A stretch of 64,000 bases of DNA from Nitratireductor sp. GISD-1A_MAKvit (GCF_040819555.1 NZ_CP161920.1:695501-759500), one strand, 5' to 3'. Positions 28,295 to 38,017 are shown, numbered from the stretch's first letter. The notes: a model not told the origin generated them from the sequence alone. Numbers and translations: made by a program.

Positions 28295-28691
28295 GTCTTT
28301 CCCGTTCCTTCAAACTTTCGCCAGCATTTTTCTTTCCATGGCGCAGAAAGGCGCGCCTGGTCACGAAGGCGATGGGGCGGTTTGGGAGCGTCAGAGTATC
28401 CCATGCCCGCATTTGGTCATCTTTTCGCAGTGGAGCCTAAGTAAAATGCGAGTGCGTCAGATTGCAAGCTGAACCGGAAGGGAGGCGACACCTCGCGACG
28501 TTTGGGGCAGTTTCGCGGTGTTTTGCTATAAGTGGTGGCTTCGCGTTAAATGCCCCGGTCGTGTCAGCGCACGCTATACCGGTTTTCAGTCGGGCGTTGA
28601 AAAGATGCCGCTTGCACGTGAAGCAGCGATCGGCGCATAGAGCAGAACACAATGCCTGCGCTTCAGGCAGACATGAAGTCGGATATTGCGG
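28295..28691. other. Intergenic region, no gene seen
   Basis: About 400 bases between the divergent amidohydrolase and carboxypeptidase genes. I find no convincing ORF, RNA or repeat. It must hold promoters for both genes, but I cannot place them with confidence. Confidence 0.5.
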
Positions 28692-29808
28692 ATGTTTTTC
28701 GTGAAGAAAGCAATGCCCATCGTGGCTGGTGCGTTAATGGGAATGGTCGTTGCGGTGTCGAGTGCTTTGGCTGGCCCGTCCATCGTTTTTGATGTGAACA
28801 GTGGCAAGGTGCTCGCGCACGAGGATGCCTTCCAGCGATGGTATCCGGCATCGCTTACCAAGCTCATGACGGCTTATGTCGCCTTTGAGGCGGTGCGCGA
28901 TGGAGAATTACAATTCGATTCTCCGATTACGATCTCGAAGAGGGCAACGCGCGAGCCGCCCAGCAAGATGGGTTATCCGGCTGGTTCCGTTCTCACGCTC
29001 GACAATGCAATCAAACTCATCATGGTCAAATCGGCCAACGATGTTTCCACCGCCATCGCTGAAAATGTCGGTGGCTCCATCAAGGCCTTTGCCAAGCGCA
29101 TGAACGAAGCGGCGCGCAGGCTGGGAATGACCGATACGAACTATGTGAATGCCCATGGCCTGTTCGAGCGGGAACAGTACAGCACGGCACGTGATCTGGC
29201 GCTTCTGGTTCGTGCGCTTCGTACCGAATTTCCGCAGCATGCCTCCTATTTCTCGCTGGAAGGCGTGAAAACCGGAGGCAAGACCCTGCCGAACTACAAC
29301 TGGCTGATTGGCCGGTTTTCCGGCGCAGACGGCATGAAGACCGGCTATGTCTGCTCTTCGGGCTTCAACCTCGCCGCCACTGCAACACGCAACGGGCGCA
29401 CGCTCGCAGCGATTGTGCTCGGTTCGCTTTCACAGGTGGAGCGTGGCGAGGATGCCGCGAAGCTGCTTGCGGAAGGGTTCAGCCAGGAGGAATCTGAGGC
29501 GGCCACGATCGCCGAGCTTGCTCCCTACGGGAAAAATCGCAACGTCGCCGTCGACATGCGGCGGCAGGTCTGCTCCCAGAAGGCCGTAAAGGCACGTTTC
29601 GCGCGTGGCGACAATGAGAGAGTTCTCGTCGAGCGCTCTCCTTACCTGAAAAAGATGGCGCATAAGCCCCGTGCGGTGGCGGTCAGTCTTGGTGGCGCGA
29701 CCGGGGCCGGCTCCCAGTGTGCCACGCTATGTGGACGTTCCCCGGCCGACGCCGCGTCCCGATTACCCGGTGAAGAGTGCTACCGTTGATGCCGTGCAGG
29801 GCGGGTGA
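28692..29808 (+). pseudogene. D-alanyl-D-alanine carboxypeptidase (S11), frameshifted near the 3' end
   Basis: Penicillin-binding peptidase that trims peptidoglycan stem peptides. A Sec signal peptide (cleavage after VSSALA) is followed by the three S11 motifs: SLTK, SAN and KTG (GMKTGYVC). A C-terminal SPOR-like or other domain is not evident. As written the frame ends at 29789 with an unusual Cys/Arg tail; removing one base of GGGG at 29703-29706 gives a proline-rich end (VPRYVDVPRPTPRPDYPV) stopping at 29808, three bases before the next gene, for 371 aa. The catalytic domain is unaffected either way. Confidence 0.85.
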
Positions 29809-29810
29809 CC

Positions 29811-30920
29811 ATGCCTGACAGAGTTGCGTTGACACTCGTCACGGGGTTTCTCGGAGCAGGCAAGACCACGCTCATCAATCGTCTCCTGCGTGACCCCGCA
29901 CTTTCCGACACTGCGGTCATCGTCAACGAGTTCGGCGCCGTCAGCATCGATCATCTTCTTGTGGAAGAATCCTCCGACGGTGTTATCGAGCTGGCGGATG
30001 GCTGCCTTTGTTGCACCGTGCGCGGCGCGCTGGTGGATACGCTTCTGGGCCTGGATGAGCGGCTGGGCTCGGAGCGTGGCACGGATCTGAAACGGGTGGT
30101 CGTTGAAACAACAGGCCTCGCCGATCCGTTGCCGGTGCTCCAGGCACTGGCCGCCCATCCGGCGCTCGCAGCACGGTTTCGACTCGATGGAGTTGTTACG
30201 CTGGTGGACGCCCAGCATGGGATGCAGACGCTCGAAACCCACCACGAAGCCGGGCAACAGGTGGCGGTTGCAGACCGGCTGATCCTGACGAAAACCGCGC
30301 AGGTGGAGCCTGGCGCACTCGCTGATCTTCGCGCGTATCTCACGGCGCTTGCCCCCGGCCTCGCTCCAGTCGTGGCAGAGGAGGCGGACGCCGCCGCGAT
30401 GATCGATTGCAGCGCGGTGGAGATAGGGGCACGGGCTGCGGAAGTCGCGCGTGTGGCCACTCCGCATCAGCACGACCACCATGGCCACCACCACCATGTT
30501 CACAGTCACGGCGGGGGGCATGAGGAAGGGCATGCGGCTGCACACAGTTCGGCTTTCGACACGGTGCTTCTGATGCATGACCGCACCATCGGACAAGCGG
30601 CGCTGGAAGGGTTTCTCGATCTCCTGCGCAGTCAGTGCGGGCAACGGATCCTGCGCCTGAAAGGCATTGTGGAGCTTCGGGAGGCACCGGATCGCCCGCT
30701 CGTCGTTCAGGGTGTGCGGCAGGTGCTGTATGAGCCGCGCTTCCTGCCCCAGTGGCCCGATGCGGTGCGCGGTGTGCGTCTTGTCGTCATCGGTACCGGC
30801 CTTGATGAAGCCTGGTTGAAGGGGCTGTTTGCGGCCTTCATGGGGGATGCGGCCGTGGACACGCCGGACAGGACAGCTTTGGAAGACAACCCGCTGGCCA
30901 TTGCCGGCATGCGCCGTTAG
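29811..30920 (+). CDS. COG0523 (CobW/ZigA-type) metallochaperone GTPase
   Basis: G3E-family P-loop GTPase that delivers or inserts metal ions. P-loop GFLGAGKTT at about residues 12-20, the metal-binding GCLCC motif near 65, Walker B VVETTGLADP, and a long histidine-rich linker HQHDHHGHHHHVHSHGGGH before the CobW C-terminal domain. The ATG at 29811 starts two bases after the corrected end of the carboxypeptidase gene. The histidine-rich insert suggests zinc or cobalt; with cobS/cobT 11 kb away a cobalamin link is possible but not shown. Confidence 0.88.
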   Translation: MPDRVALTLVTGFLGAGKTTLINRLLRDPALSDTAVIVNEFGAVSIDHLLVEESSDGVIELADGCLCCTVRGALVDTLLGLDERLGSERGTDLKRVVVETTGLADPLPVLQALAAHPALAARFRLDGVVTLVDAQHGMQTLETHHEAGQQVAVADRLILTKTAQVEPGALADLRAYLTALAPGLAPVVAEEADAAAMIDCSAVEIGARAAEVARVATPHQHDHHGHHHHVHSHGGGHEEGHAAAHSSAFDTVLLMHDRTIGQAALEGFLDLLRSQCGQRILRLKGIVELREAPDRPLVVQGVRQVLYEPRFLPQWPDAVRGVRLVVIGTGLDEAWLKGLFAAFMGDAAVDTPDRTALEDNPLAIAGMRR

Positions 30921-30921
30921 C

Positions 30922-31152
30922 TCAGCCGCGCTCCACGAGAAACCGGTGACCGTCAGGGGTGGTTTCCGTTCGCACGAGCACGTGGCCGCTCTCATTGCAG
31001 AACGCGGGTATGTCGATCACGGCGAGCGGATCGGTGGTTTCCAGCCAGACTTGTTCACCGCTTGGCATGCCGGCAAGGCGCTTTCGCGCCTTGAGCACCG
31101 GCAAGGGGCAGTTGAGCCCCCTGAGGTCATATATCGTGGTTGTGGCTGTCAC
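30922..31152 (-). CDS. TusA-like sulfurtransferase
   Basis: 76-aa protein of the TusA/SirA family with the signature LRGLNCPLPVLKARKRL: the cysteine in CPLP carries persulfide sulfur, used in tRNA thiolation or other sulfur relay. It starts with GTG at 31152, two bases after the L,D-transpeptidase stop, and converges with the GTPase gene. The partner is unknown. Confidence 0.88.
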   Translation of the reverse strand: MTATTTIYDLRGLNCPLPVLKARKRLAGMPSGEQVWLETTDPLAVIDIPAFCNESGHVLVRTETTPDGHRFLVERG

Positions 31153-31154
31153 GG

Positions 31155-32489
31155 TCAGCGGCTGAAAAGGTTCTGGATGCGACGACGCAGAGATCGAGAG
31201 CGGGGCGGCTGGGCCCGGGCCTGCGCCTGTATCGCAGACTGGGCTTCCACGGGTTCTGCAGCCGGCACCGAGGCCGTGCGCTCCTCGCCGGTGTCGGGAC
31301 GAGACATCGGAACCGGGACCGTTGCGTCATTGGGTGGCGTTGGTGAAACCGAAGCCGTGGTGCTGCTTTCCGCTTGCACGGAGCCTTCCTGACCCGCGGC
31401 GGCCTCCAGCGCGCTCTGCATGCGCGTGGCCGGTTCCGCCGTATAGGCTGTAGCGGTAGCCGCGACTTCGGGCGTGGCTTCAACGGCTGGCGCCTCGGCT
31501 ATGGCGGTCGGTGTCGGGATGTTGGGTGGCATGCGTGAGACCTTCTCACCCCGCGCGCGGCGCTTGCTCCAGTCGGCAACGAGACGGGCTTCCTCGTGCC
31601 CGGCAATGGTTTCCGACGGCTTCGCCTTTGAGTAATTCCTCTTTGACTGAGCCTTGACGGCCGCGTTGAACGCGATCCCGTAATGCGTCTGATATTGCTG
31701 ATAGGCTGTCAGAAGAGACTCGGGTTGGCTCATCGGAGGGCAGGCGGCGGTGGGGGAAAGGCTCTCGCCCCCTTCCGGTTCGCTGTTGAAGACATAGCGC
31801 CTGTCGCAGACATCCACCTTCGGCGGGATCTTGGTCAGCTCGAAATGGTCGTAACCGACCTTGAGCATTTTCCAGAACTCGAAGTTCGGATCGTTCCGGT
31901 ACCGGGCCATGTTTTCCGCTGTCATGCGGAACGGGAACGCCTGCACCTGAAATTCACGCTGCCCGCCTTTGAAGGAATCGCGGGCGAAGGCATAAATCTC
32001 GGCGATCTGCTCGTCGGTCATCGAGTAGCACCCGGCCGAAGAGCAGGCGCCGTGCACCATGAGATGCTTGCCGGTGCGGCCATTGGCCCGGTCATAGGCA
32101 TTGGGAAAGCCGATGTTGAAAGCGAGATAGTAGCTCGATTTCGGGTTCATCTGGCCAGGGCGGACCGTGTAGAAGCCTTCCGGCGCCTGACGATCGCCTT
32201 CGGTGAATTTCGGGCCGAGCTGCCCGGACCATTTGCAGATGTCGTAGCTGGCAATGATGTCGTAGCGGCCATTGGTCTTGGCCTTCCAGACTTCCAGCTT
32301 TCCTTCTTCCTTGAAAATCCGCATCATCACGGGGGAGGTCTTGGACATCCCCTTGGCTTTCATCGTCTGAACGATGCGTGCCGGCAATTGACGCTCGGCT
32401 TTTGGCGCGATGTCTTCAAGCGTTTCGTTGCATGCGGCCAGCGCAAACGCGGTCGACAGCAAGAAGGCGAATTTGATCAGGCGTGTCAT
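31155..32489 (-). CDS. L,D-transpeptidase lipoprotein (YafK-like)
   Basis: 444-aa envelope protein. The N-terminus is a lipoprotein signal with the lipobox LAAC, so it is probably membrane-anchored. The YkuD catalytic motif is seen as HLMVHGACSSAGCYSMTD (His, Ser-x-Gly-Cys). Such enzymes form 3-3 peptidoglycan cross-links or attach proteins, important in polar-growing Hyphomicrobiales. The last 120 or so residues are low-complexity Ala/Pro/Thr/Ser ending in a basic stretch (RSRSLRRRIQNLFSR), an unusual long tail. Confidence 0.88.
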   Translation of the reverse strand: MTRLIKFAFLLSTAFALAACNETLEDIAPKAERQLPARIVQTMKAKGMSKTSPVMMRIFKEEGKLEVWKAKTNGRYDIIASYDICKWSGQLGPKFTEGDRQAPEGFYTVRPGQMNPKSSYYLAFNIGFPNAYDRANGRTGKHLMVHGACSSAGCYSMTDEQIAEIYAFARDSFKGGQREFQVQAFPFRMTAENMARYRNDPNFEFWKMLKVGYDHFELTKIPPKVDVCDRRYVFNSEPEGGESLSPTAACPPMSQPESLLTAYQQYQTHYGIAFNAAVKAQSKRNYSKAKPSETIAGHEEARLVADWSKRRARGEKVSRMPPNIPTPTAIAEAPAVEATPEVAATATAYTAEPATRMQSALEAAAGQEGSVQAESSTTASVSPTPPNDATVPVPMSRPDTGEERTASVPAAEPVEAQSAIQAQARAQPPRSRSLRRRIQNLFSR

Positions 32490-32936
32490 GGATGTATTTC
32501 GTGTCCCGCCTATTTGGCCCCCGCACGGAAAGCATAACCTGCCCCCGTGCTTATAGAAAATGAACCCTTATGCTTTCGAAAACATTACCCGGCCCGTCAG
32601 GCATTGCGGTCGGACCGTGTCCATTTCGAGGCATTGTCTCGGGCTTTATGGCCTTTTCGCGGCTTTTAGGGAAGGAATGGCACGCATGCAAGACAGGTCC
32701 CCTTCCTGCGGGCTGGCTTTTCGTGATGTACACAATCCTTCCGGCGCCAGAACAGGCGATGGCGACATGCTCAGCGATCTTCATTTTTTGGTATAAAAAT
32801 CGCATTATTTCGCGATATCGGTAAAATACTTGCTTTTTTATCGCGGTCTGCCGCTCAGCTATAGAAAATTTTTCCCCAAAGATTATTTGTGCCGCACCGA
32901 TCAACACGCAGGCGCATGACGCCGCTGGAGAATACA
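32490..32936. other. Intergenic region, A+T-rich, no gene seen
   Basis: 447 bases between two divergent genes. The last 150 bases before 32937 are clearly A+T-rich and probably carry the promoter of the ABC transporter operon. I see no RNA or repeat. Confidence 0.5.
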
Positions 32937-33680
32937 ATGCGCAAACTGATACTGGCAGCAGCACTTCTTTCCGCCTCTGTTTCGGCGGCCCAGGCAGAGA
33001 CCATCCGCGTCGGCATGTCGGGTGGCTATTTCCCCTTCACCTTTGTCAAGCAGGACAAGCTTCAGGGTTTTGAAGTGGATTTTATCAATGCCGTGGCGGA
33101 GCAGACAGGCGATGAAGTGGAATTTATCACGATGAGCTTTTCCGGTCTTGTCGGAGCGCTTGAATCCAGGCGTATCGACACAATCGCAAATCAGATCACC
33201 GTTACCCCGGAGCGCGAGGCGAAATTTGCCTTCTCGCAGCCCTATGTGATCGACGGTGCCCAGGTGGTCGTGAAAAAGGGCAATGAAAGCGAGATCACAG
33301 GGCCGGAGAGCCTGAAAGGGCGCTCGGTGGCTGTCAATCTTGGCTCCAATTTCGAGCAGCTCCTGCGCGAACTTCCCTATTCCGACGAAATCGACATCAG
33401 GACCTATGAAAGCAATCTCGAACAGGACACCGCGCTCGGGCGCGTCGACGCTTTCGTCATGGACCGTGTCAGTGCCAGCCAGGTGATCAGGGAAACACCG
33501 CTGCCGCTCGCGCTCGCCGGACAGCCATTCTCCGAGATCCGCAATGCGCTTCCCTTCCGTAATGACGATGAAGGCAATGCGCTGCGCGACCGCATCGACG
33601 CGGCGATCACCATCCTGAAAGAAAACGGCAAGCTGACCGAAATCTCGCAAAAATGGTTCGGCACCGACATCACCCATTGA
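32937..33680 (+). CDS. Polar amino-acid ABC transporter substrate-binding protein
   Basis: 247-aa periplasmic protein of solute-binding family 3. The Sec signal peptide ends at AQA, then TIRVGMSGGYFPFTFV and LQGFEVDFINAVAEQTG, the family signature. The start at 32937 has GGAG eight bases upstream. Heads a three-gene operon with a permease and an ATPase. Similarity is to cystine, glutamine or general polar amino-acid binders; the ligand is undetermined. Confidence 0.92.
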   Translation: MRKLILAAALLSASVSAAQAETIRVGMSGGYFPFTFVKQDKLQGFEVDFINAVAEQTGDEVEFITMSFSGLVGALESRRIDTIANQITVTPEREAKFAFSQPYVIDGAQVVVKKGNESEITGPESLKGRSVAVNLGSNFEQLLRELPYSDEIDIRTYESNLEQDTALGRVDAFVMDRVSASQVIRETPLPLALAGQPFSEIRNALPFRNDDEGNALRDRIDAAITILKENGKLTEISQKWFGTDITH

Positions 33681-33709
33681 ACACGCAACGCCAATGAGAG
33701 CCGGGAACC

Positions 33710-34384
33710 ATGAGACCGCTTGATCTCGATTACATGCTGGGGCTTGTGCCCGTGCTTCTCAATTATGTGCCGCTGACGCTCGCCATGGCGTCGGTGGCCA
33801 TGGTGGTTGCGCTGTTTATGGCTTCGGTGATGGCCATCGTGCGGGTCATCCGGGTGCCTTTGCTTGATCGCCTCACCCAGCTTTTTATCAGCTTCTTTCG
33901 TGGAACGCCGCTGCTGGTTCAGCTCTTCCTGTTTTACTACGGGCTGCCGCAGGTCTTTTCCTCGTTCTCTGCCATCGATGGTGTTTCTGCGGCCGTGATG
34001 GGGATCACGCTCCATTTCGCGGCCTATATGGCCGAGAGCATCCGTGCCGCCATCCTTGGCGTCGATCGCTCGCAATGGGAGGCCGCGCGCTCGGTGGGCA
34101 TGAGAACAGGGCAGATGATGCGGCGTATCATTCTTCCGCAGGCTGCCCGTATCGCCGCGCCGACGCTGGTCAATTATTTCGTCGACATCATCAAGAGCAC
34201 CTCACTCGCCTTCACGCTGGGCGTGACGGAACTGATGGGAGCGACGCAGAAGGAAGCCGCCGGCAGTTTCCTGTATTTCGAGGCCTTCATTCTGGTGGCC
34301 ATTGTCTATTGGGTGATCGTCGAGGCGATCACGATTGTCCAGCGCCAGTTGGAGGCGCGGCTTGGAAAGGCGGTGGCGCGATGA
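33710..34384 (+). CDS. Polar amino-acid ABC transporter permease
   Basis: 224-aa His/Glu/Gln/Arg-type permease. PLTLAMASVAMVVALFMASV is the first membrane segment of the family domain; SFFRGTPLLVQLFLFYYGLP and the EAA loop EAARSVGMRTGQMMRRIILPQAAR are typical. It is the only permease in the operon, so it presumably works as a homodimer. Its TGA overlaps the ATPase ATG. Confidence 0.93.
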   Translation: MRPLDLDYMLGLVPVLLNYVPLTLAMASVAMVVALFMASVMAIVRVIRVPLLDRLTQLFISFFRGTPLLVQLFLFYYGLPQVFSSFSAIDGVSAAVMGITLHFAAYMAESIRAAILGVDRSQWEAARSVGMRTGQMMRRIILPQAARIAAPTLVNYFVDIIKSTSLAFTLGVTELMGATQKEAAGSFLYFEAFILVAIVYWVIVEAITIVQRQLEARLGKAVAR

Positions 34385-35112
34385 TTTCGGTCAGGGGACT
34401 CACCAAGCGCTTTGGCGCAGACACCGTGCTCGACGGCATCGATCTCGACATTCATACCGGCGAGCGGGTTGCAATCATCGGCCCGTCCGGAACGGGCAAA
34501 TCCACGCTCCTGCGCTCGATCAATTTTCTTGAGAAGCCGGATGACGGCGTCATCGCCATCGGTCCCATCGCGGTCGATGCAAGCCGGGCAAAGGCGCGGG
34601 AAGAGCTGGAACTCAGACGCCAGACGTCGTTCGTGTTCCAGAACTATGCGCTGTTTGCCAACAAGAATGTGCGTGACAACATCGCCGAGGGGCTTGTCAC
34701 GGTCAGGAAATGGCGGAAGTCAGAAGCATATGAGCGGGCGGAGGAGATCCTTGCCACCATTGGCCTGTCCGACAAGGCGGAGAGTTACCCCGCCTCTCTG
34801 TCGGGTGGCCAACAGCAGCGTGTCGGCATAGGGCGCGCCATGGCGGCCGACTCGCAGATCATGCTGATCGATGAGCCCACCTCCGCACTGGATCCCGAAT
34901 GGGTCGGCGAGGTGCTGCAACTGCTCAAGCGCATCGCCGATCAGCGCCAGACCATGCTGATCGTCACTCACGAAATGCAGTTTGCCCGCGATATTGCCGA
35001 CCGCATTCTGTTCATGGATGGGGGAAAGATCGTGGAGCAGGGCCCGCCCGAAACGATTTTCACTGACCCGCAGGATCCACGCACCCGCGCATTTCTGCGC
35101 AAGGTGCTCTGA
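34381..35112 (+). CDS. Polar amino-acid ABC transporter ATPase
   Basis: 243-aa ATPase of the GlnQ/TcyN type. Walker A GPSGTGKST, Q-loop VFQNYALFANKNV, signature LSGGQQQR, Walker B IMLIDEPTSALDPEWV and H-loop VTHEMQFA. Last gene of the operon; it converges with accA, 19 bases away. Confidence 0.94.
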   Translation: MISVRGLTKRFGADTVLDGIDLDIHTGERVAIIGPSGTGKSTLLRSINFLEKPDDGVIAIGPIAVDASRAKAREELELRRQTSFVFQNYALFANKNVRDNIAEGLVTVRKWRKSEAYERAEEILATIGLSDKAESYPASLSGGQQQRVGIGRAMAADSQIMLIDEPTSALDPEWVGEVLQLLKRIADQRQTMLIVTHEMQFARDIADRILFMDGGKIVEQGPPETIFTDPQDPRTRAFLRKVL

Positions 35113-35131
35113 GAAACAACAGGTCTCCGGC

Positions 35132-36084
35132 TCAGAGAGTGCGTCCGATGGCGAGGAATTTTTCGCGACGATGCTCGCGATAATCAATCTTGCCGTCGGC
35201 CATCTCGGCAAAGCCCTTCTCGATCTGCTCGCCGGCGGCGGCGATCACCTTTTCCGGTCCGCGGTGCGCGCCGCCGATCGGCTCGGGGATGATGCCGTCG
35301 ATCACCTTGAGGTTCATCAGGTCCTGCGCGGTGATCTTCATATTGGTCGCCGCATCCTTCGCACGGGCCGAGTCTCGCCACAGAATCGAGGCGGCGCCCT
35401 CCGGCGAGATCACCGAATAGATGGCGTGTTCCAGCATGTAGACCTGATTGGCCGTCGCAATCGCGATGGCGCCGCCCGAGCCACCTTCACCGATGACGAC
35501 GGCGATGTTGGGCACCTTCAGGCCAAGGCAGCGCGATGTCGACTGGGCAATGGCCTCCGCCTGTCCGCGCTCTTCCGCGCCGATGCCGGGATAGGCACCC
35601 GTCGTGTCAACGATGCTGATCAGTGGAATGTCGAACCGGTCCGCAAGGTCCATCACACGGACCGCCTTGCGGTAGCCTTCAGGCCGGGCCATGCCGAAAT
35701 TGTGTTTCAGCCTGCTCTGTGTGTCATTGCCTTTTTCCTGGCCGATCACTGCCACGGATTGCCCGTTGAAGCGTGCAAAACCGGCAATCACCGCATTGTC
35801 TTCGCCATAGGGCCCCGGTCACCGGCAAGTGGCGTGAAGTCGGTGAAGAGGCCGCGCACGTAATCGAGGCAGTGCGGGCGGTCGGGATGGCGGGCCACCT
35901 GCGCCTTCTGCCAGGGGGTCAGCGACCGGTAGATTTCGATGAGTGCGTCCTTGGAGCGCTTCTCCAGGCGTGCGATCTCGTCGGCCACGTCCACCGCTTC
36001 GCCACTTTCGGCGAGCTTCTTCAGTTCAAGAATCTGGCCTTCGAGATCGGCAACGGGCTTTTCAAAATCGAGATAGTTGTACAT
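35132..36084 (-). pseudogene. accA: Acetyl-CoA carboxylase carboxyltransferase subunit alpha, frameshifted
   Basis: Subunit of the enzyme that makes malonyl-CoA, normally essential. The N-terminal part (MYNYLDFEKPVADLEGQI to [11 protein letters not shown]) and the C-terminal part ([49 protein letters not shown]) are in different frames. Removing two bases from GGGCCCC at 35811-35817 joins them as [20 protein letters not shown], the expected family sequence, giving 316 aa. A broken accA would be lethal unless duplicated, so this is strong evidence for sequence error. Confidence 0.95.
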
Positions 36085-36184
36085 TCACTCGCCAAATCGA
36101 ACACGAGACACTGCGATAGAGGCATCTCTGGGTTGAACACGGCCTGCCGCCGATAACGTGACGCTCCACATAACGTTCATAAAG

Positions 36185-37123
36185 CTAATCGGCAAGCGGA
36201 TGGTGCTTCTGAACCAGCTCGGCAAGCCGTTTTTCAAGCACATGGGTATAGATTTGCGTCGTGGATATATCCGAATGACCAAGCAGTTCCTGTACGGCGC
36301 GCAGGTCTGCGCCATTCTGTAGAAGGTGGCTTGCAAAGGCGTGGCGCAGCACATGCGGTGAGATTTTCGCCGTATCGATGCCCGCACGCGCCGCAACGCC
36401 TTTCAATTCCCGCGCGAAGACCTGTCTCGGCAGATGTCCGGTTTGCGAACCGGCGGGAAAGAGCCAGACGCTCTCTGCCCAGACGGGGTTGGCTGCCCGC
36501 ACGGTAAGCCAGCTCTGCATGGCGGTACGGGCCTTGCCGGAGAGCGGCACGATGCGCTCCTTGCCGCCTTTGCCGCGCACGGCAAAGAAGCGCTCATCGC
36601 GAAGTGCAACCGTTACCGGCAGGCTCACCAGTTCCGAAACGCGCAGGCCCGAGGCATAAAGCACCTCAAGCAGCGCATGAAGCCTCACCGCAGCAGCGTG
36701 TCCGGTTGCGCCCACCGGTGTTTCGCGGGTTTCCGCTTCTGCCTGTTCCAGGAGCTTTCCAGTCTCCTCCTCGCTCAGCGTCTTCGGCAGGCCGCGCCCC
36801 TTTTTGGGGCTGTCGAGAACGCCGGTCGGATCATCGCCGCGCAGACCTTCCGCATAGAGAAACTGGAAAAACTGTCTGAGAGCAGAGAGCTTGCGGGTCT
36901 GGGTCGTTGCCGCAAATCCCTGTGCGGAAAGGGTGCTGAGGAAGGTGCGCAGATCGTCCGCCCCGGCATCCTGCAGCGTCTTTCCAGTTGCGGCAAGGTG
37001 CTGCGCGGCATCTTCCAGGTCACGGCGATAGGAGGCTAGCGTGTTGTCGCTGGCGCCGCGTTCGGCTGCCATCATTTCCAGAAAGGCCTCGATCCGCGCG
37101 CCGCTGCCGATCCGGGAGCTCAT
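36185..37123 (-). CDS. xerD: Tyrosine recombinase XerD
   Basis: 312-aa recombinase that resolves chromosome dimers at dif with XerC and FtsK. The N-terminal SAM-like domain is followed by the catalytic domain with R (ASGLRVSEL), K (GKGGKER), H-x-x-R ([14 protein letters not shown]), H (LLGHSDI) and the nucleophile Y (TTQIYTHV). Its ATG overlaps the stop of a 49-codon ORF upstream. It is the chromosomal Xer protein, not an integrase of a mobile element. Confidence 0.95.
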   Translation of the reverse strand: MSSRIGSGARIEAFLEMMAAERGASDNTLASYRRDLEDAAQHLAATGKTLQDAGADDLRTFLSTLSAQGFAATTQTRKLSALRQFFQFLYAEGLRGDDPTGVLDSPKKGRGLPKTLSEEETGKLLEQAEAETRETPVGATGHAAAVRLHALLEVLYASGLRVSELVSLPVTVALRDERFFAVRGKGGKERIVPLSGKARTAMQSWLTVRAANPVWAESVWLFPAGSQTGHLPRQVFARELKGVAARAGIDTAKISPHVLRHAFASHLLQNGADLRAVQELLGHSDISTTQIYTHVLEKRLAELVQKHHPLAD

Positions 37124-37269
37124 TGCGATGGATTCAACTTTTCTGCCGGGATCCGCACGCTCATCTCGCCGGTCTGCGGTTCCACGAAGGTCACGAGAGC
37201 AATCATGGCGCCATAGACCAGCCCGGCCAGGACCGCGATGATCATCAATAGCCGAAAAAGCGTCGGCAT
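37120..37269 (-). CDS. Small single-pass membrane protein upstream of xerD
   Basis: A 49-aa ORF that I translated directly: it begins [20 protein letters not shown], has one hydrophobic segment (about residues 5-28), then [19 protein letters not shown] and ends NPSQ. Its TGA overlaps the xerD ATG (ATGA), so they are translationally coupled. Function unknown; the position between aroK and xerD is where I expect a conserved small ORF in Hyphomicrobiales. Confidence 0.7.
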   Translation of the reverse strand: MPTLFRLLMIIAVLAGLVYGAMIALVTFVEPQTGEMSVRIPAEKLNPSQ

Positions 37270-37417
37270 GCCTTCAGTGCCCCGTTCTGTCTTCCCTGCC
37301 CAGCCCGTTTATGGGATGCCGGTTCCCTCTTTGCAAGCAAGTATGTGGGATGGTCGCCTGTCAAGCGCTTGACGGATCATGGCTTTTGTGTCGAAACCGG
37401 CAGGCAGAGGCGCGAGC

Positions 37418-38017
37418 ATGACAGTCACCGAAAACCATTCCATTCCAGATACAGAAGATCTCGCTCGCCGGCTGGGCAGGCGGTCGCTTGTTTTTGTCGG
37501 CCTGATGGGCGCCGGCAAGACGGTGATTGGCCGGCGTGTGGCCGATGTGCTGAAGCTGCCCTTCATCGACAGCGATCATGAGATAGAGACGGTTTCGCGC
37601 ATGACGGTGCCGGATCTGTTCGCGTCCTATGGTGAAACCGAGTTTCGCTCGCTGGAGCGGCGGGTCATCGCACGGCTGCTCAAGAGCGGTCCGCGCGTTG
37701 TCTCCACCGGTGGCGGGGCGTTCATGAATGGTCAGACGCGCCGGGCCGTGGCGCGCCGTGGGGTGTCGGTCTGGCTGAAAGCAGATCTGCCCACCCTGAT
37801 GGAGCGGGTCGGGCGTCGTTCGAACCGCCCCCTCCTGAACAATGCCGATCCCGAAGGGGTCATGCGTCGCCTGATGGACGAGCGCTACCCGCTTTATGCC
37901 GAAGCCGACATCGTCATCCACTCGCGCAACGAGCCCAAGGAGGTCATCGTGGCCGAGGTTATCGACGCCCTCGACGCGTATCTGCAGGACGAATGCCGGA
38001 AGGACACCCGATCATGA
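37418..38017 (+). CDS. aroK: Shikimate kinase
   Basis: Phosphorylates shikimate in aromatic amino-acid synthesis. About 199 aa from the ATG at 37418, which has AGAGG upstream; an ATG at 37379 is a possible longer start. P-loop GLMGAGKT, shikimate-binding DSDHEIE and STGGGAF, and the lid arginine region RRSNRPLL are present. The stop overlaps the aroB start (ATGA). Confidence 0.95.
   Translation: MTVTENHSIPDTEDLARRLGRRSLVFVGLMGAGKTVIGRRVADVLKLPFIDSDHEIETVSRMTVPDLFASYGETEFRSLERRVIARLLKSGPRVVSTGGGAFMNGQTRRAVARRGVSVWLKADLPTLMERVGRRSNRPLLNNADPEGVMRRLMDERYPLYAEADIVIHSRNEPKEVIVAEVIDALDAYLQDECRKDTRS

Noticed and set aside
32551..32964. A 137-codon minus-strand ORF in the gap before the amino-acid ABC operon
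   Set aside because: No ribosome site, odd composition, overlaps the promoter and start of a clear gene.
36185..37123. XerD-like recombinase as integrase of a genomic island ending at tRNA-Arg (26976)
   Set aside because: It is the chromosomal XerD in its conserved housekeeping neighbourhood; I found no direct repeat of the tRNA 3' end and no phage or transfer genes.
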